From contig BCHX01000001.1 of NCBI GenBank assembly GCA_001599755.1, positions 806,001 through 870,000 of the forward strand: a stretch of 64,000 nt of DNA. The letters are read 5' to 3'. Made by a program: the position numbers and the translations under genes. Origin of the DNA: Gliomastix tumulicola (taxonomy: Eukaryota; Ascomycota; Sordariomycetes; Hypocreales; Bionectriaceae). Shown piece by piece: positions 12,401 to 24,523 of the stretch (position 1 is the first letter of the stretch; the number at the start of each line of letters is the position of its first letter). A model generated the notes under the pieces. The model made no database searches. It was not told the origin of the DNA and saw only the letters and a list, made by a program, of their open reading frames with translations.

Positions 12401-15400
12401 CCAGCGCCAATGCCGGAAGCCCATCACAAGGACTCAGTTTCAGCACTTTCAGTCACCTCCTACCTGGCCCAGTCAGGAGCGTCAGCTAGCCGCCATACCC
12501 CTGCACCGTAAATTAGTAAAGCGCAGTTCAGCTCCAGCTCGCCAGGCAAAACAACAAGAGACGGCCAGTTCAGCTTTTTGGGGGAGGGGAGGGGATCGGT
12601 GTCCGAGTTTGGTGGTGTCGGTCCTTTTAACACCAGACCCCCTCCCAACTCCCGTGCCATATGCCATCTCTTCTTCCCTGGAAGGTGACCATTCTGCTCG
12701 CCTTCTTTCTTGTCTATTTGAATGGGAGTCCTGTGTAGTCTGTCCACATAACATATTATCACCATGTTTCACCGTCGTTATGGCTTGCACCGGGTGCACA
12801 AATTCGCCGTGCCGTCCCTCGATTAAGCGGACCAGCCCAGCCGACTCGACCAACGCGGGGTGGCTGAGGGCACGACTCTCCCTTCCCCGTCACACACCAC
12901 GAGCTTTGCACGCACGATTCCGAACGCCGTTGCACGAGCACCACGACTTCTTTGAGCCCCATCATGACGCAGGATGATGGTAAAGCCCCGCGATCGAGAC
13001 CAGCCCGAGCCAGGCGCCGCCATATTTACCCGGCGCCCTTGGGATCAACTGGCTGAGAGGATTCCGGATAGCGCTCAGGACCAAAAAAAAGTGCAACATC
13101 ACAATTGCAAGTCGTCGCCACCCATTAGGCACGCAAGGCGATGGGTTTGGTTGTAAGTACGGGTATAAGCAACTGGCGGGCAGCTGTTCGCGACCCAACG
13201 CTAACCGACGGCTTCAGCTGCAGTGTCAACAACGGCCCAGCGTTTTTTGCCCAGCTGCCTGGCCTGAAAACCCGTGTCGACATGGCCAACACAGCCCACC
13301 AATTGGACCGACAACGACGATGATGATGATGATGCCGCCGGCAAAGCGACGACGATGACGACAACGAGCGAGAACGAACGAGAGCGAATCAAATACAATC
13401 ACGAACCAGTGCTTCACATTGCCGCCTCGCGCAAAGATTGCTACCTGATTCTCCCTCGCTGGGTGGAGTAGGCCGCACCTGCGGTGCGATGCGACGATGG
13501 TCTTGGTCGCACCGACGTCGAGGTTAGACAATGAATGTCAGGCCAGGGCCCCATGATAGGATCACCCCAAGATGGGGAGGGATTCTGGGGCCATGGCGGA
13601 AACATAATTTGAAGTTCCCGACGATGGCTGTCAGGGCAGGGGCAGGACGACGCACGTCAGCCAATCCCCGGCAGAAGTGAACTATTCTGACAGGGGGGGG
13701 TTTTTGCACAGAGCTCCATGATGCCCGAGGACGATCCTCCTCGCCAACGCATCACCCATCAAGCACGCTCGCTCTTTTCGCTGTCTGCTTGTGCCACAGT
13801 GTGGCTGTACGTGTCATGCCGTCTCTCAGCAGCTCGGCCCTGTTGCTTGCGCCCTCTCCCTCTCCGGCAGGGCAACAAGAAGCCGGGCAACTAGGTCCAG
13901 CTCCGTCCAGGCCCCCCCCCTCCCCACCGACGATTTGCGAAGCCCGAGAATCAATAATTTGAAATTACCTACGACGGACTCGAAGCGAATCGAAGCGCCC
14001 GCCGCCGCCCTGACTTCCCCTAGCGTTAGTCTGGGAGTCTAGCCTAAGCATCTTTCAACGTCTGGCTGGGGAGCTGCCACATCATCATACAATACGACGC
14101 CCGTGCCCGCGCCCGTTTTGCCCGTCACACACACACACACAAAATCTCGAAAAAAGGGGGCGGGCGTTGGTTGACAGCTCATCGGAGCTGGCTGGGTCCG
14201 TGCCGTAGCCCTGCTTCGGGGACTTGCTTTCAGGGGGTTGAACCTCCGCTGACGCCGCGACCGCTTAGCTGGAATGTGATGGAAATGCCGGGAGATTGGC
14301 CTGCCAGCGCAGCGTCGCTTAGCAGATTCCCCGAGGGGTGTGCCAGTCAGTCAGTGCCAGCTCACTCAGCCTGGCAATTTGCCACCCGGGACCTCACATG
14401 GGCACTTACAAAAAAAGAATAATCATCAGCTACGGGCGTGCGTCCATCAAAATTTCGGACCGTGGAGAGTGTTTCAACATCGACACGTGCAGCTCCGTGA
14501 TGTGGGCTTGGAAGCCGGAGGGGCAGTGTGGCAAAATCTTCGTTTCTTCTCTCCCCTCCCCCCTTGCGCTCTTGACAGTTTAGCGCTTACGAAGCCTGTT
14601 GTAATCTTCTTCAGGGGGGCGCGCGCAAATGCCGACAGAGGGCAAGGGGGGGGGGGTCATGCATGATGAGTTACGCGCAAGGGGAAATCGCAAAGCGAAT
14701 ATCATCTGGTCTGGGCCGGAAGGCCGGGAAAGGCGGGATGGAGACAGTCGAGGAGACGAGACGACGGAGGAATTGGGCCGAGCTGGGGAGGCCACACCAC
14801 TGGAAGTAAGGCTTATTAGCGATGTGACCTTCCAGCAGCTGTACCTGAAATCCACACCCTCCTGTGCTGTCCCAGAGCGCTGTAATAGACCCCTCTCCCC
14901 CCATAGTTAATACTAGTAGCTAATCTACGCCTGAGAGATGTAAATGAAAGGGGCTGTCAGATGTAATATTCCATCACTACGGGGCAGCCCTCTTTTGCAA
15001 GCGCCTTGACTCGAGACCGTTGTTGAATGGCTTCACCGCCGGTGATACGTAAGCCTTTATTTTCATACTGGAGTTCCCTACGCTTCAAAATTAGTGACTG
15101 GATGAACGGATTGTGTCACCTGATCGGTGGTCGATGCACCCCGTCACTACGTGTTTGGTGCACACCAGAAGGTGCAAACACCCGTAGACGCCTGCAGAAT
15201 CTGTAGATGGATGATTGGCTATCCGTCATAGCCACGCCACGGTGCTCACGGTACCTGTCATTGGCTGAAAATTTGTGGCTTTCTAGTCTCAGGCCTGTTG
15301 GCTGATGTCTATGCCGTGTATAGAGCACCGAAGTGACTACGCCTCGGCCAAGGAAAAAAAATAAAAATAATAAAATTTTCAGACTACAACGTCTCAAGCA

Positions 15401-18400
15401 AAGTTATGATTCATGCCTTGCTCCCGTCGCATTCGTTGAGACAAAGAGCGCCTCTTCTCCACACGGGAGGTCAAGTGATGCTGCTCTCGTGATATTTGCG
15501 CAAGGATCCTGGGTTTGTGCCTGTACTCCGTAGAAACGAGAAGAAAAACACAGGGAAAGGGGGAGAGAGATCAGATCCGCTACTGCGTGGAAGGGTGAGA
15601 CAAAACGTCGTCGACAAGTGAATCACACAGCACCAATGAGTGGGTATGCAAGTCCCCCTGGCAGCCTCCCTCAGGCTTTCACGACCGCTGGGCTTCTACG
15701 ATGGGTCTGGACTCGGCTCCAAAGTGAGCCTGTGAGATGAGATGCCGAGCGGAGATTTGAATGAGAGGAGAGACGACACGCCTTGACAGGGCTCAGACTA
15801 TGAAAAAAAAAACCTGTTTTGGATCAGCCTCCAAGGCCAGGACTCGAGGGGGGCCTGGATTGCCTCTAGCTGCTGGAGAGCACGCGCCATTCCCTGGCAA
15901 GGACTCCTCGGGCATCGGACCCCCCTGACCCCTGACGGAGGCTGCTTTTTTAGAGAATGAGGGGGCAGCAGCGTCAGCGAGCTCAGTGGCCCCCGGCTCC
16001 AGATGTCCAGATGTGGCAATCCAACATGATCAGCGCATTGTATGCGTCGGTCACTGCACATATGGTTCGAGGCAGAATTAGAACCAAATGCTTTCTTTGG
16101 TACCAGGATGGCCCTGACAGAAGACTCTGACATGCGCATAAACATTAGGGTATCAAGCAGAGGGGCGTAAAAGGACCAGAAAAAAAAACCACAGGAGGCA
16201 TTGTAGCTAGCATAAATATGATATATGACGGATTGACACTTGATCGTCACTTTCTTGAGGCATTTTTTTAAGGTAGTCTCGTAGCACAACAGCTATGCGG
16301 GAGATTAATGTCTTAGTGTGAATGGTAATGAAGTTGTTGCCTGGAGCGCCATTCTCTCTGTGCTGAACATGGACTTTTTCCTGCAATTTTCCCAACGTAA
16401 CAACAGCTGGGTTAGGTTCCTTGTCCAGGGTCGTCAGTTTATTCCACAGGCCGCCTGCTGTACGAGAACTTGGCAGTGGGGTAATGTTCGCACACGCCCT
16501 GTGACTTATCACACGCCCTATCCACCACAGCACATCCCACCCACTGCCCTCCACTCCTCCTTCCTGAGAATGCCAGTTACCGCCTCGAGGTGTGTATCAT
16601 AGATGCTTTTTGGTGGGAGGGCTGGATTCTCGGCGATGATGCCACATGAGACTGCTTCTCGTTTTGGCGGCCAAGCCCGCACAGTACGAGTCCCTGCCGG
16701 GAGCATTTGCTCTCACCGCGTCCTGCGTCTTGGTCGTTACGGTATGGTAGGCGTCGTGTTAGCTAGCAGTCGCCTTTCGCTCGCCTTACTGCCTTAAATG
16801 GAGTGAATGGGTCTCTCTCTTCTCTGTTGCCACAGGTACTGGCGCCCACCAACCGCCCACGCGCTCCTGTACGATTTGTCCCCTCGCCTCAGCCACTATA
16901 CTCCATGCCTGACCGAAGGAGATTGGAAAGCCCTGGGAGCCCCGGGGTGCCTAATGATACGTAGCTAAGCTGCGCATCTAAAGGTACGACTAGCCCTCGC
17001 TTCGCATCGCGGCTGATGTCCTGAGGTACCTTTTCCCACACTGCGAACCGAAAGTCACACATGCCATGACGCCCGCGATCCGCTTGATTCACGACTCTCG
17101 CCAACACACGCCAACAAATTGGGTGAGGCACCCGAAAGACGCCTTTCGGGATTTGCTCTTGCGAGCAAACTAGGCCATAACGTATCCTTCCGCTTGTGCT
17201 TCGCTGCACTCAGCCACAGTTAACGGACCGGCAGACCCCATCCAAACGTGTCATGCCTTCGTCGCGCTCCATGATATCATCACCTTGGGATGCACATGAC
17301 TGTGAAATACTTCTTTTACGCTCCAGCCATGCTCCCCTTTCTCCATTCGGCCTGAAATGAGGCCCAGGTAAGTCCCCAGGCAGAAGGGGTACTTGCAGCC
17401 GATCCGGCGTCCGAACAGACCGACCACTACCTACCCTTGCCTACATACCCCCGCCTTTGCTGTGCGCGGTCGGCTCATGCCTGGAAAATCAGGGCCCCGA
17501 TGCAAGAGAGAAAAATTTTCTTGGAGCGAGGATTTGCAGCAGGGTGTTGCTCTGGCAGCTGGAGCAACACACCCACATCAGGGTCCCCCCTGATTACCTA
17601 TCTCAACCCACCCCCCTCCCTCCCCCTCGCTGCCAACCATGGACCAGGATTCTTGGCCAGCATCTCGCTTGTTGGTCGTCTTCTACCTCCTTTGGGTCCT
17701 TTCTCCTCCTTGTGCGAGGGTAGCGATAGCCTTCAAAGCTGGATCCCCCGACGGCCTGCAGCGCCATGAGAAGGGCTTAGATGACTCGCCTCGAGGCCAA
17801 CAGCCCACACGGAGCAACAAGGGGGACCCAGTGAGGCTTTCCAGTACTCCTTTCTTGGCTTATGATTCGCTCCAGGCCCGGTCTGTGCGCAAGTGGTAGC
17901 TTCTGGTCTCCTCAACCAGAGATTTGCGCCAGTGTCCCTCTCGCCTCTCTTTCCCGACTCCGCGTAAGTATCTCTCTCCAAGGGAAGCATAAAAGACACC
18001 CGCCCCCCCACCACTTTGTTGGTTCTCTCTTGTTTTCTTTTCTTCATCTCTTCCTCACTATCTTCCACTGGACCATCATCCTCATCGCCTTCCACCGGAC
18101 CATCGCCAGCCAGCTTCTAGCTAGCATCCCCGTTGCCACCGAGGATTCCCATCGCCAACTAGCCGCGTCACCGTCAACCAGTGTCGACTGTCCGCCGGAG
18201 TTATTATTGTCGACACGCGTTGTCGACCCGCGCCGTCATCGTCATCGTCATCGTACACCAGCTTCGACAACTGGCATCGTCTACTAGCATCATCATCATC
18301 GTCAGCCAACATCCTATCCATCACGAACCAAGCCACAACATCACGACCATCTTGTGCAACAGACATCCGCATCCCCTTTCCTTTCGACTCGGCTCACATA

Positions 18401-18463
18401 CCTCAACACACTTCCAAACAAACCCTTCCTTACCTTGCGTTTCAGGGCCTGAAGCAGCACACC
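9436..18463. other. 9-kb gene desert
   Basis: No coding sequence could be supported. Many short ORFs exist on both strands, but they lack motifs, consistent codon use and credible splice partners. Visible structure includes C/G homopolymers, a CA repeat (14126-14141), a GAT/GAC repeat (about 13310-13335) and long pyrimidine-rich tracts at about 18000-18080. The last 450 bases look like the promoter and leader of the gene at 18464, with CT-rich runs followed by CAT/CGT trinucleotide repeats at about 18236-18305. A non-coding RNA cannot be excluded. Confidence 0.5.
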
Positions 18464-19450
18464 ATGGTGCGCTACTGGGACGCGCCGTTTCGCTCCTCGG
18501 AGTCTAACAATCCTTCTCCACGATCCTCTAGACCACCACCTCGTGGGAACCGACTCTTCGAGGACCCAGCTCGTGCTGCTGCCCGCCCCGACATGCCCAG
18601 CGCCGACCGAGACCGGGACGTCGTTGCGTCTCGCCGCTCTGGCAGTCACCGGTCCTCCGGGTCTAGCCAGGTGCCTCGGGACCCGGCCTATCACGCTGGC
18701 GCTTCTCGGTGGCAAACGGAGACGGAACCGTATGCAGTCCAGCCTCCTCCGGGCCAACAAGGCTCTTATCTGGTTCCCGATGGCCCAGTGCCCGACGACC
18801 TGTATGGGCAATCGCATCGTCCGGCTGGACGCCAGCCGGTATATGCCCAGACGGGCAACGACGTCCGGCATGCCTCCGGCGGCTGGGTCAATCCAGTCTA
18901 TCGCGGAAGCGACCTTCAAGGCCATGCAGGCCAAGGTGCATCCACCCCTTACACTGGGCAGAATGTCCAGTCATATAGGTACGTAGACCAGCCTCATGGC
19001 ACGGGGCACAGCGGTCGGGGTCAAGGGTATGGACCCTCAAGCTCTTCCCATGGGCAGTATGGTCAGCCCCAGGCCAGCGGCGACAGCCAGCATCACGACT
19101 TCTCGTCTGTCGTGGCAGATGGTGGACTCTGAGTGCCCTCTAGCCCATGTGTTTCCCCTGCCATTGTTCCGCCCCCTATGCACCTTGTGTGTTTCGTCTC
19201 GATGCTGACTGTCGACAGTTCGGAGCCGGTCAACTCGCAACGCACCCTCCCGCTCGTCGATGCGCAGATTGAACAGACGGCGGGCCACTCTCGCCAGCCG
19301 ACCGTCCCTGTAGGTCGTCACGCTTCTGGCCGGGTTCGGGCCCAGCATTACCTTAGCAACTTCGAGGACCAGTGGTCGGGTGGTAGCTCTGGGGGCAGTT
19401 CCGGGGGCAGTTCCGGTGATCGTCCCGCAGGCTACTCGCGCGGCTTCTAA
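18464..19450 (+). CDS. Low-complexity basic protein, intron unresolved
   Basis: Not recognised. The frame from ATG 18464 (context CACCATGG) runs 222 codons to a stop at 19130-19132 and is rich in Ser, Pro, Gly, Gln and Arg (start MVRYWDAPFRSSESNNPSPR). A second open segment ends at 19450 and codes EPVNSQRTLPLVDAQIEQ and a C-terminal GGSS repeat (about 19380-19420). A branch-like GCTGAC at about 19204 and acceptor GACAG at 19215-19219 suggest an intron joining the two. Donors in the right phase are 18979 (AG|GTACGT, strongest), 19027 and 19057 (GTATGG) and 19105 (GTCTGT, keeps most sequence). Either the protein ends at 19132 or it continues through one of these. No domain or membrane segment is seen; it is probably disordered. 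A (CG)7 tract follows at 19469-19482. Confidence 0.55.
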
Positions 19451-22400
19451 GTCGACATGGGCTTCGCTCGCGCGCGCGCGCGGGGGTGATCCTTGCCGAC
19501 CCGATCTTTTCTCGAACGTCGTCGCCGTTTGCGTGTGTGACGTATACACGGGCTTTGTCACACGTCGGCCCTCTCGTCGTACCAATTCAACTTGCCAACG
19601 ACGTCGGAGAGGGGTGGCTGATCGTGCGGCTCTTTTGCAAGCAGGGTGCGTTGTGTTTCGTTTTGATTTGTTCGGGGGTCCGGCCGGCGCCTGTAAGGGT
19701 GTTTAATTAATCGGTCACACATCGGAGGGGGAGGGAGGGGGGGCCTGGATCTCACACTTCTTTGGTTGGAGGGGGAAAACAGGAGAGCTGGACAGAAAGG
19801 ATGAGGTATAGGAGGGAGAGTTCTGATTGATGCAATGGGAGCTAGAGGGGAACAGCACTTTGCGCTTTTGTCTTGGAAGAGTAGCACATTCGGATTGCAC
19901 ATTTGATTTGCACATTGGATCCTGAGACCACCATGTGATGTCTAGCGCCGCCGCCCAGAGACATGCAAGTTCGTATTATGCACGTTCAAGGCTCAGCATC
20001 ACCAAATATCCCTGCTGAGCTGAGAGATCGGACCAGACGAACTCTCCGTTCCATTCATTTCATCGTCATTGATCTTGATGCGTCGAGGAGTCCACTATAA
20101 TTGGAGCGCGTGATGGCCTCGTGCAGCTCAATAATATAAATGTGCAGCCCATCCAAGCCATAAAATGCAACCAACATCTGCATATGGCGCATCCTTCTTA
20201 TCGGATCCCTGCACCCTCCCTCCCTCCCTCCATTCCTCCCATTCCCCCGCTCACTGCACTGCCCATCTAAAGTAACCTCCGGGGGCACTGAGCGCTGTGA
20301 CCTGAAGCCACCGTCGCTTTTCAGTGCCTTGCGATCACATCATCCTTGTCCATCCGATCAGCTTCGATCTCGCTTTCGTTTAGCTGGTTTTGCGACGGAA
20401 GATCCAACTCTCTACCAGCCGGGGTGGAGAGCTGCGGCTGGAATTTAGTGCCATGTCTTGCTTCTGTGGAAACTGGGAAGGAGGGTGAGGTCTCTTCCCC
20501 TCCTCGTCCTCCTCGTCCTCATCCACCACCCCCCCTCTTCAGTCGCTGCACCGGAGCCAAGACCGGACGGGATACAGAGTAGCCGGTGGAGATGTGCATG
20601 TGTTCATGTACATCTCCCAAAAAGGTATGGAGGTAGGTAGCTTCGACCTTCCACTTGAAGACGTGCGAATTGCCGTGTGGCGATGGGTGACCTGAATGAG
20701 CTCCCTGCTGTCTCCACTCGCGTTGAAGGGCTGCAGAAGAGCTGCACGGCGAGGGGGATGCTGCCAATGATGACCCGTCCTTTGTATTCTATACAGCATT
20801 CTGCGACGGCATGCCGGGCGTTGGAGCGCATCGGATCGGAGCTATCTGAGTCCGGAGCAGATGATACGCCTTGTGAAGGGTGGACACGGGTCAATGATGG
20901 AAGACGGGGTCGTGGTGCATCCGTTCTGTGGTCATGTAGGGGAGGGAGCCTTACGCGCTCGACGGAACGCCACCAATGCATTTCTCGCCAATCTGTGGCC
21001 CCCCCAGCGTGCACGCTGCAGCAGAATGTCACTTCCTGCAGCGTCGTGCATGTGCAGATAGCAAGTACGCCGTCGTGTGATGGAAATGGTGGGCAGGTTG
21101 CCCGCGTGAGTGTTGGTGTTGGTTGGTGCACGTCTCTGCCCGTCCACAATATCGCCTTACGACCTGTATCCTCGCACTTTCTCCCCCCCCCTTTCTCCTT
21201 CCTTTCTCCCTCGTCTTTTCCTCTCCTCCTAATGGTGAAGTCGTACGTCCCCCGCGCACTTTTGCTTGCCGAGTCGCCTCCTGACAGCCCTCCTCTGCGC
21301 CCCCTCCGAGGCCAAGGCTGTGCACCGCAGCCCGTACAAGAATGACCGCATAACCTGGCTTGCAGCACGTTTTTTTACGTCCGCCCCTCCTCACGACACG
21401 ACAGGCAGAGACAGCAGCGACTGATGTCACTCGTCCAAGTTCGACGGACCGGCCCTGCGCCTCAGCCTCCCTCTCGGTGCCGTCGGCCTGCCTCGCCGCG
21501 CGCGCGACTCTAATCTACGATAAGCCACACACACTGCCTCACTTCTCGCTGTCTTCGCTGTGTCGAGGCAAAAAAGATTTCCATCCCCAAGCCCCACACT
21601 TCCCGAGTTTGCCTTTGCCTCCCACCCTTTGTCATCACCGCCTTTTCAGACTCGAGGTCGAGAACCTCGTGCCCGACGAGTACAGAGCTCCATGGCTGAT
21701 CATCCTGCTCTTCCTCTCTCCCAGAGCCTCAATAGAACATAGACACGTCGATGGCACATTCCAAAAATACCGCAGGGAAATCCAGACCGCATCCAAGGAT
21801 GGCGTCTCAGAAAGAAAAAAAGGGCAAGACCGCCGCCTTACGACGGTCCAACGCACAAAAAATAAGACAATGTGATCAGGCAGTCAATCGGCTCGTGGTT
21901 CGCGCGGACCACGACTTGGAAAGCAGATTGTACACCGCTACTCTGATGGCGCCAGCACAGCGTCCAATGATCTCCCTCTTTCGTTCCTCATCCATCCTTG
22001 ATGCCGCTGGCCATTGGCGGTGGAAGGGAACGGTGCCCAACGAGGCTCAGTTAAACTGATGCCTGCCTAGACAGACAGACGAACGATCGTTCATCGCTTC
22101 TGTGCACTCACGCTACACGTAGCATCATCTCATCTTATCCAAGCATGGCCGCCTCCGAGTGACCGCCTGCCACGATCGACCCCTATTAAACCAGTCCTTT
22201 CCTCGAGCTAACGGCGTCAGAACCAATCCAATATCCAGTCCTTACTCTTCCCTCCTTTCCACGTTTACTAAACACTCCTTTTTTTTTTCTTCTTCTGCAC
22301 CCTTTCCCCTTTCCCTAGCTCGCCCCAGCTCCGGTTCATGCAGACCTAGCGTTGTCTGCTCCCGTCGCTACGAACACGCTCCAGCAGCTTCTAAAACGCA

Positions 22401-22470
22401 CACCGCTTCGACGAACCCGCTGCAGATTTCCGAGCAGATTCCCGTCCCGCGAACACATCGACAAGCCACC
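19451..22470. other. Intergenic, leader of the next gene
   Basis: No firm gene. Overlapping ORFs on opposite strands at 20604-21368 and 20677-21345 look spurious. A 102-codon frame at 21751-22059 (start MAHSKNTAGKSRPHP, Lys/Arg-rich) might be a small gene or a long upstream ORF; support is weak. From about 22230 the strand becomes strongly pyrimidine-rich, which is typical of a fungal promoter/leader. A minimal upstream ORF (ATG CAG ACC TAG, 22338-22349) precedes the gene at 22471. Confidence 0.45.
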
Positions 22471-22999
22471 ATGCCGCTTCTGGGCTGCGCTAGCGACACA
22501 GATCTCCACGCCGAGATGCAGGCGTCGGTCGAGATGCTCCCCATCACGATGGCGGCATCGGACAGCTCGTCTCTCGACGTCGAGTCGTCCGGCACGGATG
22601 AGACATTGGATGGATCCGAAACAACCCTTGTGGATGGGTTTTTGGATGAGTACGTAGCTTTTGTGCCCTTTTCTATCGCTTGTGGTTGGTTACTGCCGGT
22701 GGCGAGAACTAACGTGCGGTCCTTGGCCTAGCAGCGAGTCACCGTCGCCGCTCGACACTCCCTTCTCGACAGACGGCGTCGACCTCTACCACATCGGAGC
22801 TCGCTTCGACTTCGAAGACACAGGCAATTATACTGGCTACATTGTCGAATACGCATCCTCCTTCGAGTTCAACGCCCACCTCGCCGAGTGCGGCCTGTCC
22901 GTCAGCGACACACAACTCGACTCCTTTGCCTTCGGCGAGGAGGATGGCGACTATGACCTGTCTCTGAGCATGAGCTCCAGCTCGACGCTCGTTGTTTGA
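22471..22999 (+). CDS. Small acidic protein, unknown
   Basis: Not recognised. Two exons (22471-22649, 22732-22999) with a GTACGT donor at 22650 give 148 residues. The start has good context (GCCACCATGC). The protein is strongly acidic and Ser/Asp/Glu-rich; segments such as YHIGARFDFED and YIVEYASSFEFNAHLAECG suggest a folded C-terminal half. The acceptor is a TAGCAG tandem (22729-22734): using either AG keeps the frame and differs by one Ser. A four-codon upstream ORF at 22338-22349 could dampen translation. No signal peptide or membrane segment is visible. Confidence 0.7.
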
Positions 23000-23626
23000 A
23001 GATATTCCTGTCGACGACCACGCCTTCCTTTCCCTATCTCGACTTCCTGCCTGTTGTGTTGGCTCTGCGGATGCCCATTCCTTCAACATTGAGCACATCG
23101 GCAACGGTGCTCTTCTCCCTGCAGAGCTGTTTGATTCTCGCTTGTTTTACTACGTACGCTTTGCTATTCTTCCCCCCTGTTGTTTTATTACGGTCTTTTT
23201 ACACTCGGTGGTGGATTATGTGCGAGTCGGTGTGGTGTGCACCTCGTCTTTCTCGTTGGGCACCTGTCGGGTAGATCAAACCGATATTGTTATCGTCCTG
23301 CCTCACCACCACGTTCGTCTTTTATATTTTTTTTGTTTAGTACAATAGTGGTGTTGATTCATGGGCATGGTATATTAAAATGCAATAGAACAAGCTACAA
23401 CTCCCTCCTACTCTTGTCCACTACCAACACACCGACATACCCTCGAATGCCTTGGTGATCTTGGGAGGTATTGTATGGCTATGGAGGACCTCGATGTCAA
23501 GGACAGAGAAACATGGACACAGGCTACCCATCACTAGTACAGGCCCGTATGTTCCAAGGCTTCTGCCACAGGCCGACCGCACCGTCATCCAGTCATCATG
23601 GCAGACCCCAATAACCACCCACCCCC
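23000..23626. other. Intergenic, convergent
   Basis: No gene seen. The 3' region of the acidic protein gene is T-rich. Nothing recognisable remains before the stop codon of the reverse-strand gene. Confidence 0.55.
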
Positions 23627-24523
23627 TCACGATGCCCTCTTCAACGCCTCCTGCCCGATGTGGACCAGCTCGTCGTTAGACAGCCTCTCCTTCTCGAAGC
23701 CGTGCAGCACCTGGTGCAGCGCTGCAGCAGCGACTTGAGACGTCGTGATGTTCGTCAGGAACCCGTGCCTGCCGAGGATGTTGTTGACGCTGTACACGGC
23801 CTGCACGGCCGACCGTGCCCACGTCTTCGTTGTCGTGATGATGCCGGGCTGCGCGATCGCGACCTGGACGTCTTCATACTCCTTCGGCAAGGCTAGGACC
23901 TTCTGTTCGATCTCGCTCTGCACCGGCAAAGGGGCACGTGATGTGCGCAGGTCAACCTTTGCCAGTATCCATTGGCCCCCGATTTGGACGGTCAGTACGT
24001 AAAGGGGTGTGTGTCACTTACCCTCATGACGAGATAATCTCCCAAGATCAGAGGCTTCTTCTTGGGGTCTTCCGGCACCCCGTCGGCGCTAAAGTAGAGG
24101 AAACGGAAGGGCTTCCCAGGCACCGATTCGTAGATGGCCTTGAAGCCCGCCATCGTGCAGTCGTCGCACACGCGCTTGACCTCCGCGAAGTCCATGCTCC
24201 TGGCCTTGAACGGCGTCACGGCCACGGTCCTGCACGCCCTCTCAGCATCCGCGCGCACTCATATCACCGACCCGACCCTGCGGGGAATCCAACACCTACC
24301 AGATGCACGCATCCGCCTCGGCGAACTCATCCTTGACGCTGTCGGAGTACTCGGCGTAGTCCTTCACGACGACGCTCTTCAGCTTCGAGGCGTCGACGCC
24401 CTGGTCGAGGGTGATGGGCTGGCGCGCGACCGCGACAACCGAGGTGATCTCTTTGAGCAGGAGGCTCTGTTTGATGACCTCGCTGCCGACCAAGCCCGTG
24501 GCCCCGGTGACGATGAGCTTCAT
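23627..24523 (-). CDS. NAD(P)-binding Rossmann protein (atypical SDR, HTATIP2-like)
   Basis: Three exons (24523-24300, 24229-24022, 23917-23627) give 240 residues. Donors are GTAGGT and GTAAGT; the second acceptor is GGTGCAG. The N-terminus MKLIVTGATGLVGSEVIKQS carries the GxxGxxG dinucleotide-binding loop at residues 7-13. Later segments FRFLYFSADGVPEDP and VQVAIAQPGIITTT match atypical short-chain dehydrogenase/epimerase-like proteins of fungi, which have Rossmann folds but often lack the classical YxxxK pair; I do not see YxxxK here. Catalysis is therefore uncertain. The acceptor of exon 2 could alternatively be a few bases upstream (in-frame ACR insertion). No clear partner gene lies next to it. 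Confidence 0.82.

Noticed and set aside
20604..21368. 254-residue reverse ORF overlapping a 222-residue forward ORF (20677-21345)
   Set aside because: Both strands open over the same GC-rich DNA, without motifs, splice partners or promoter-like leaders; probably chance.
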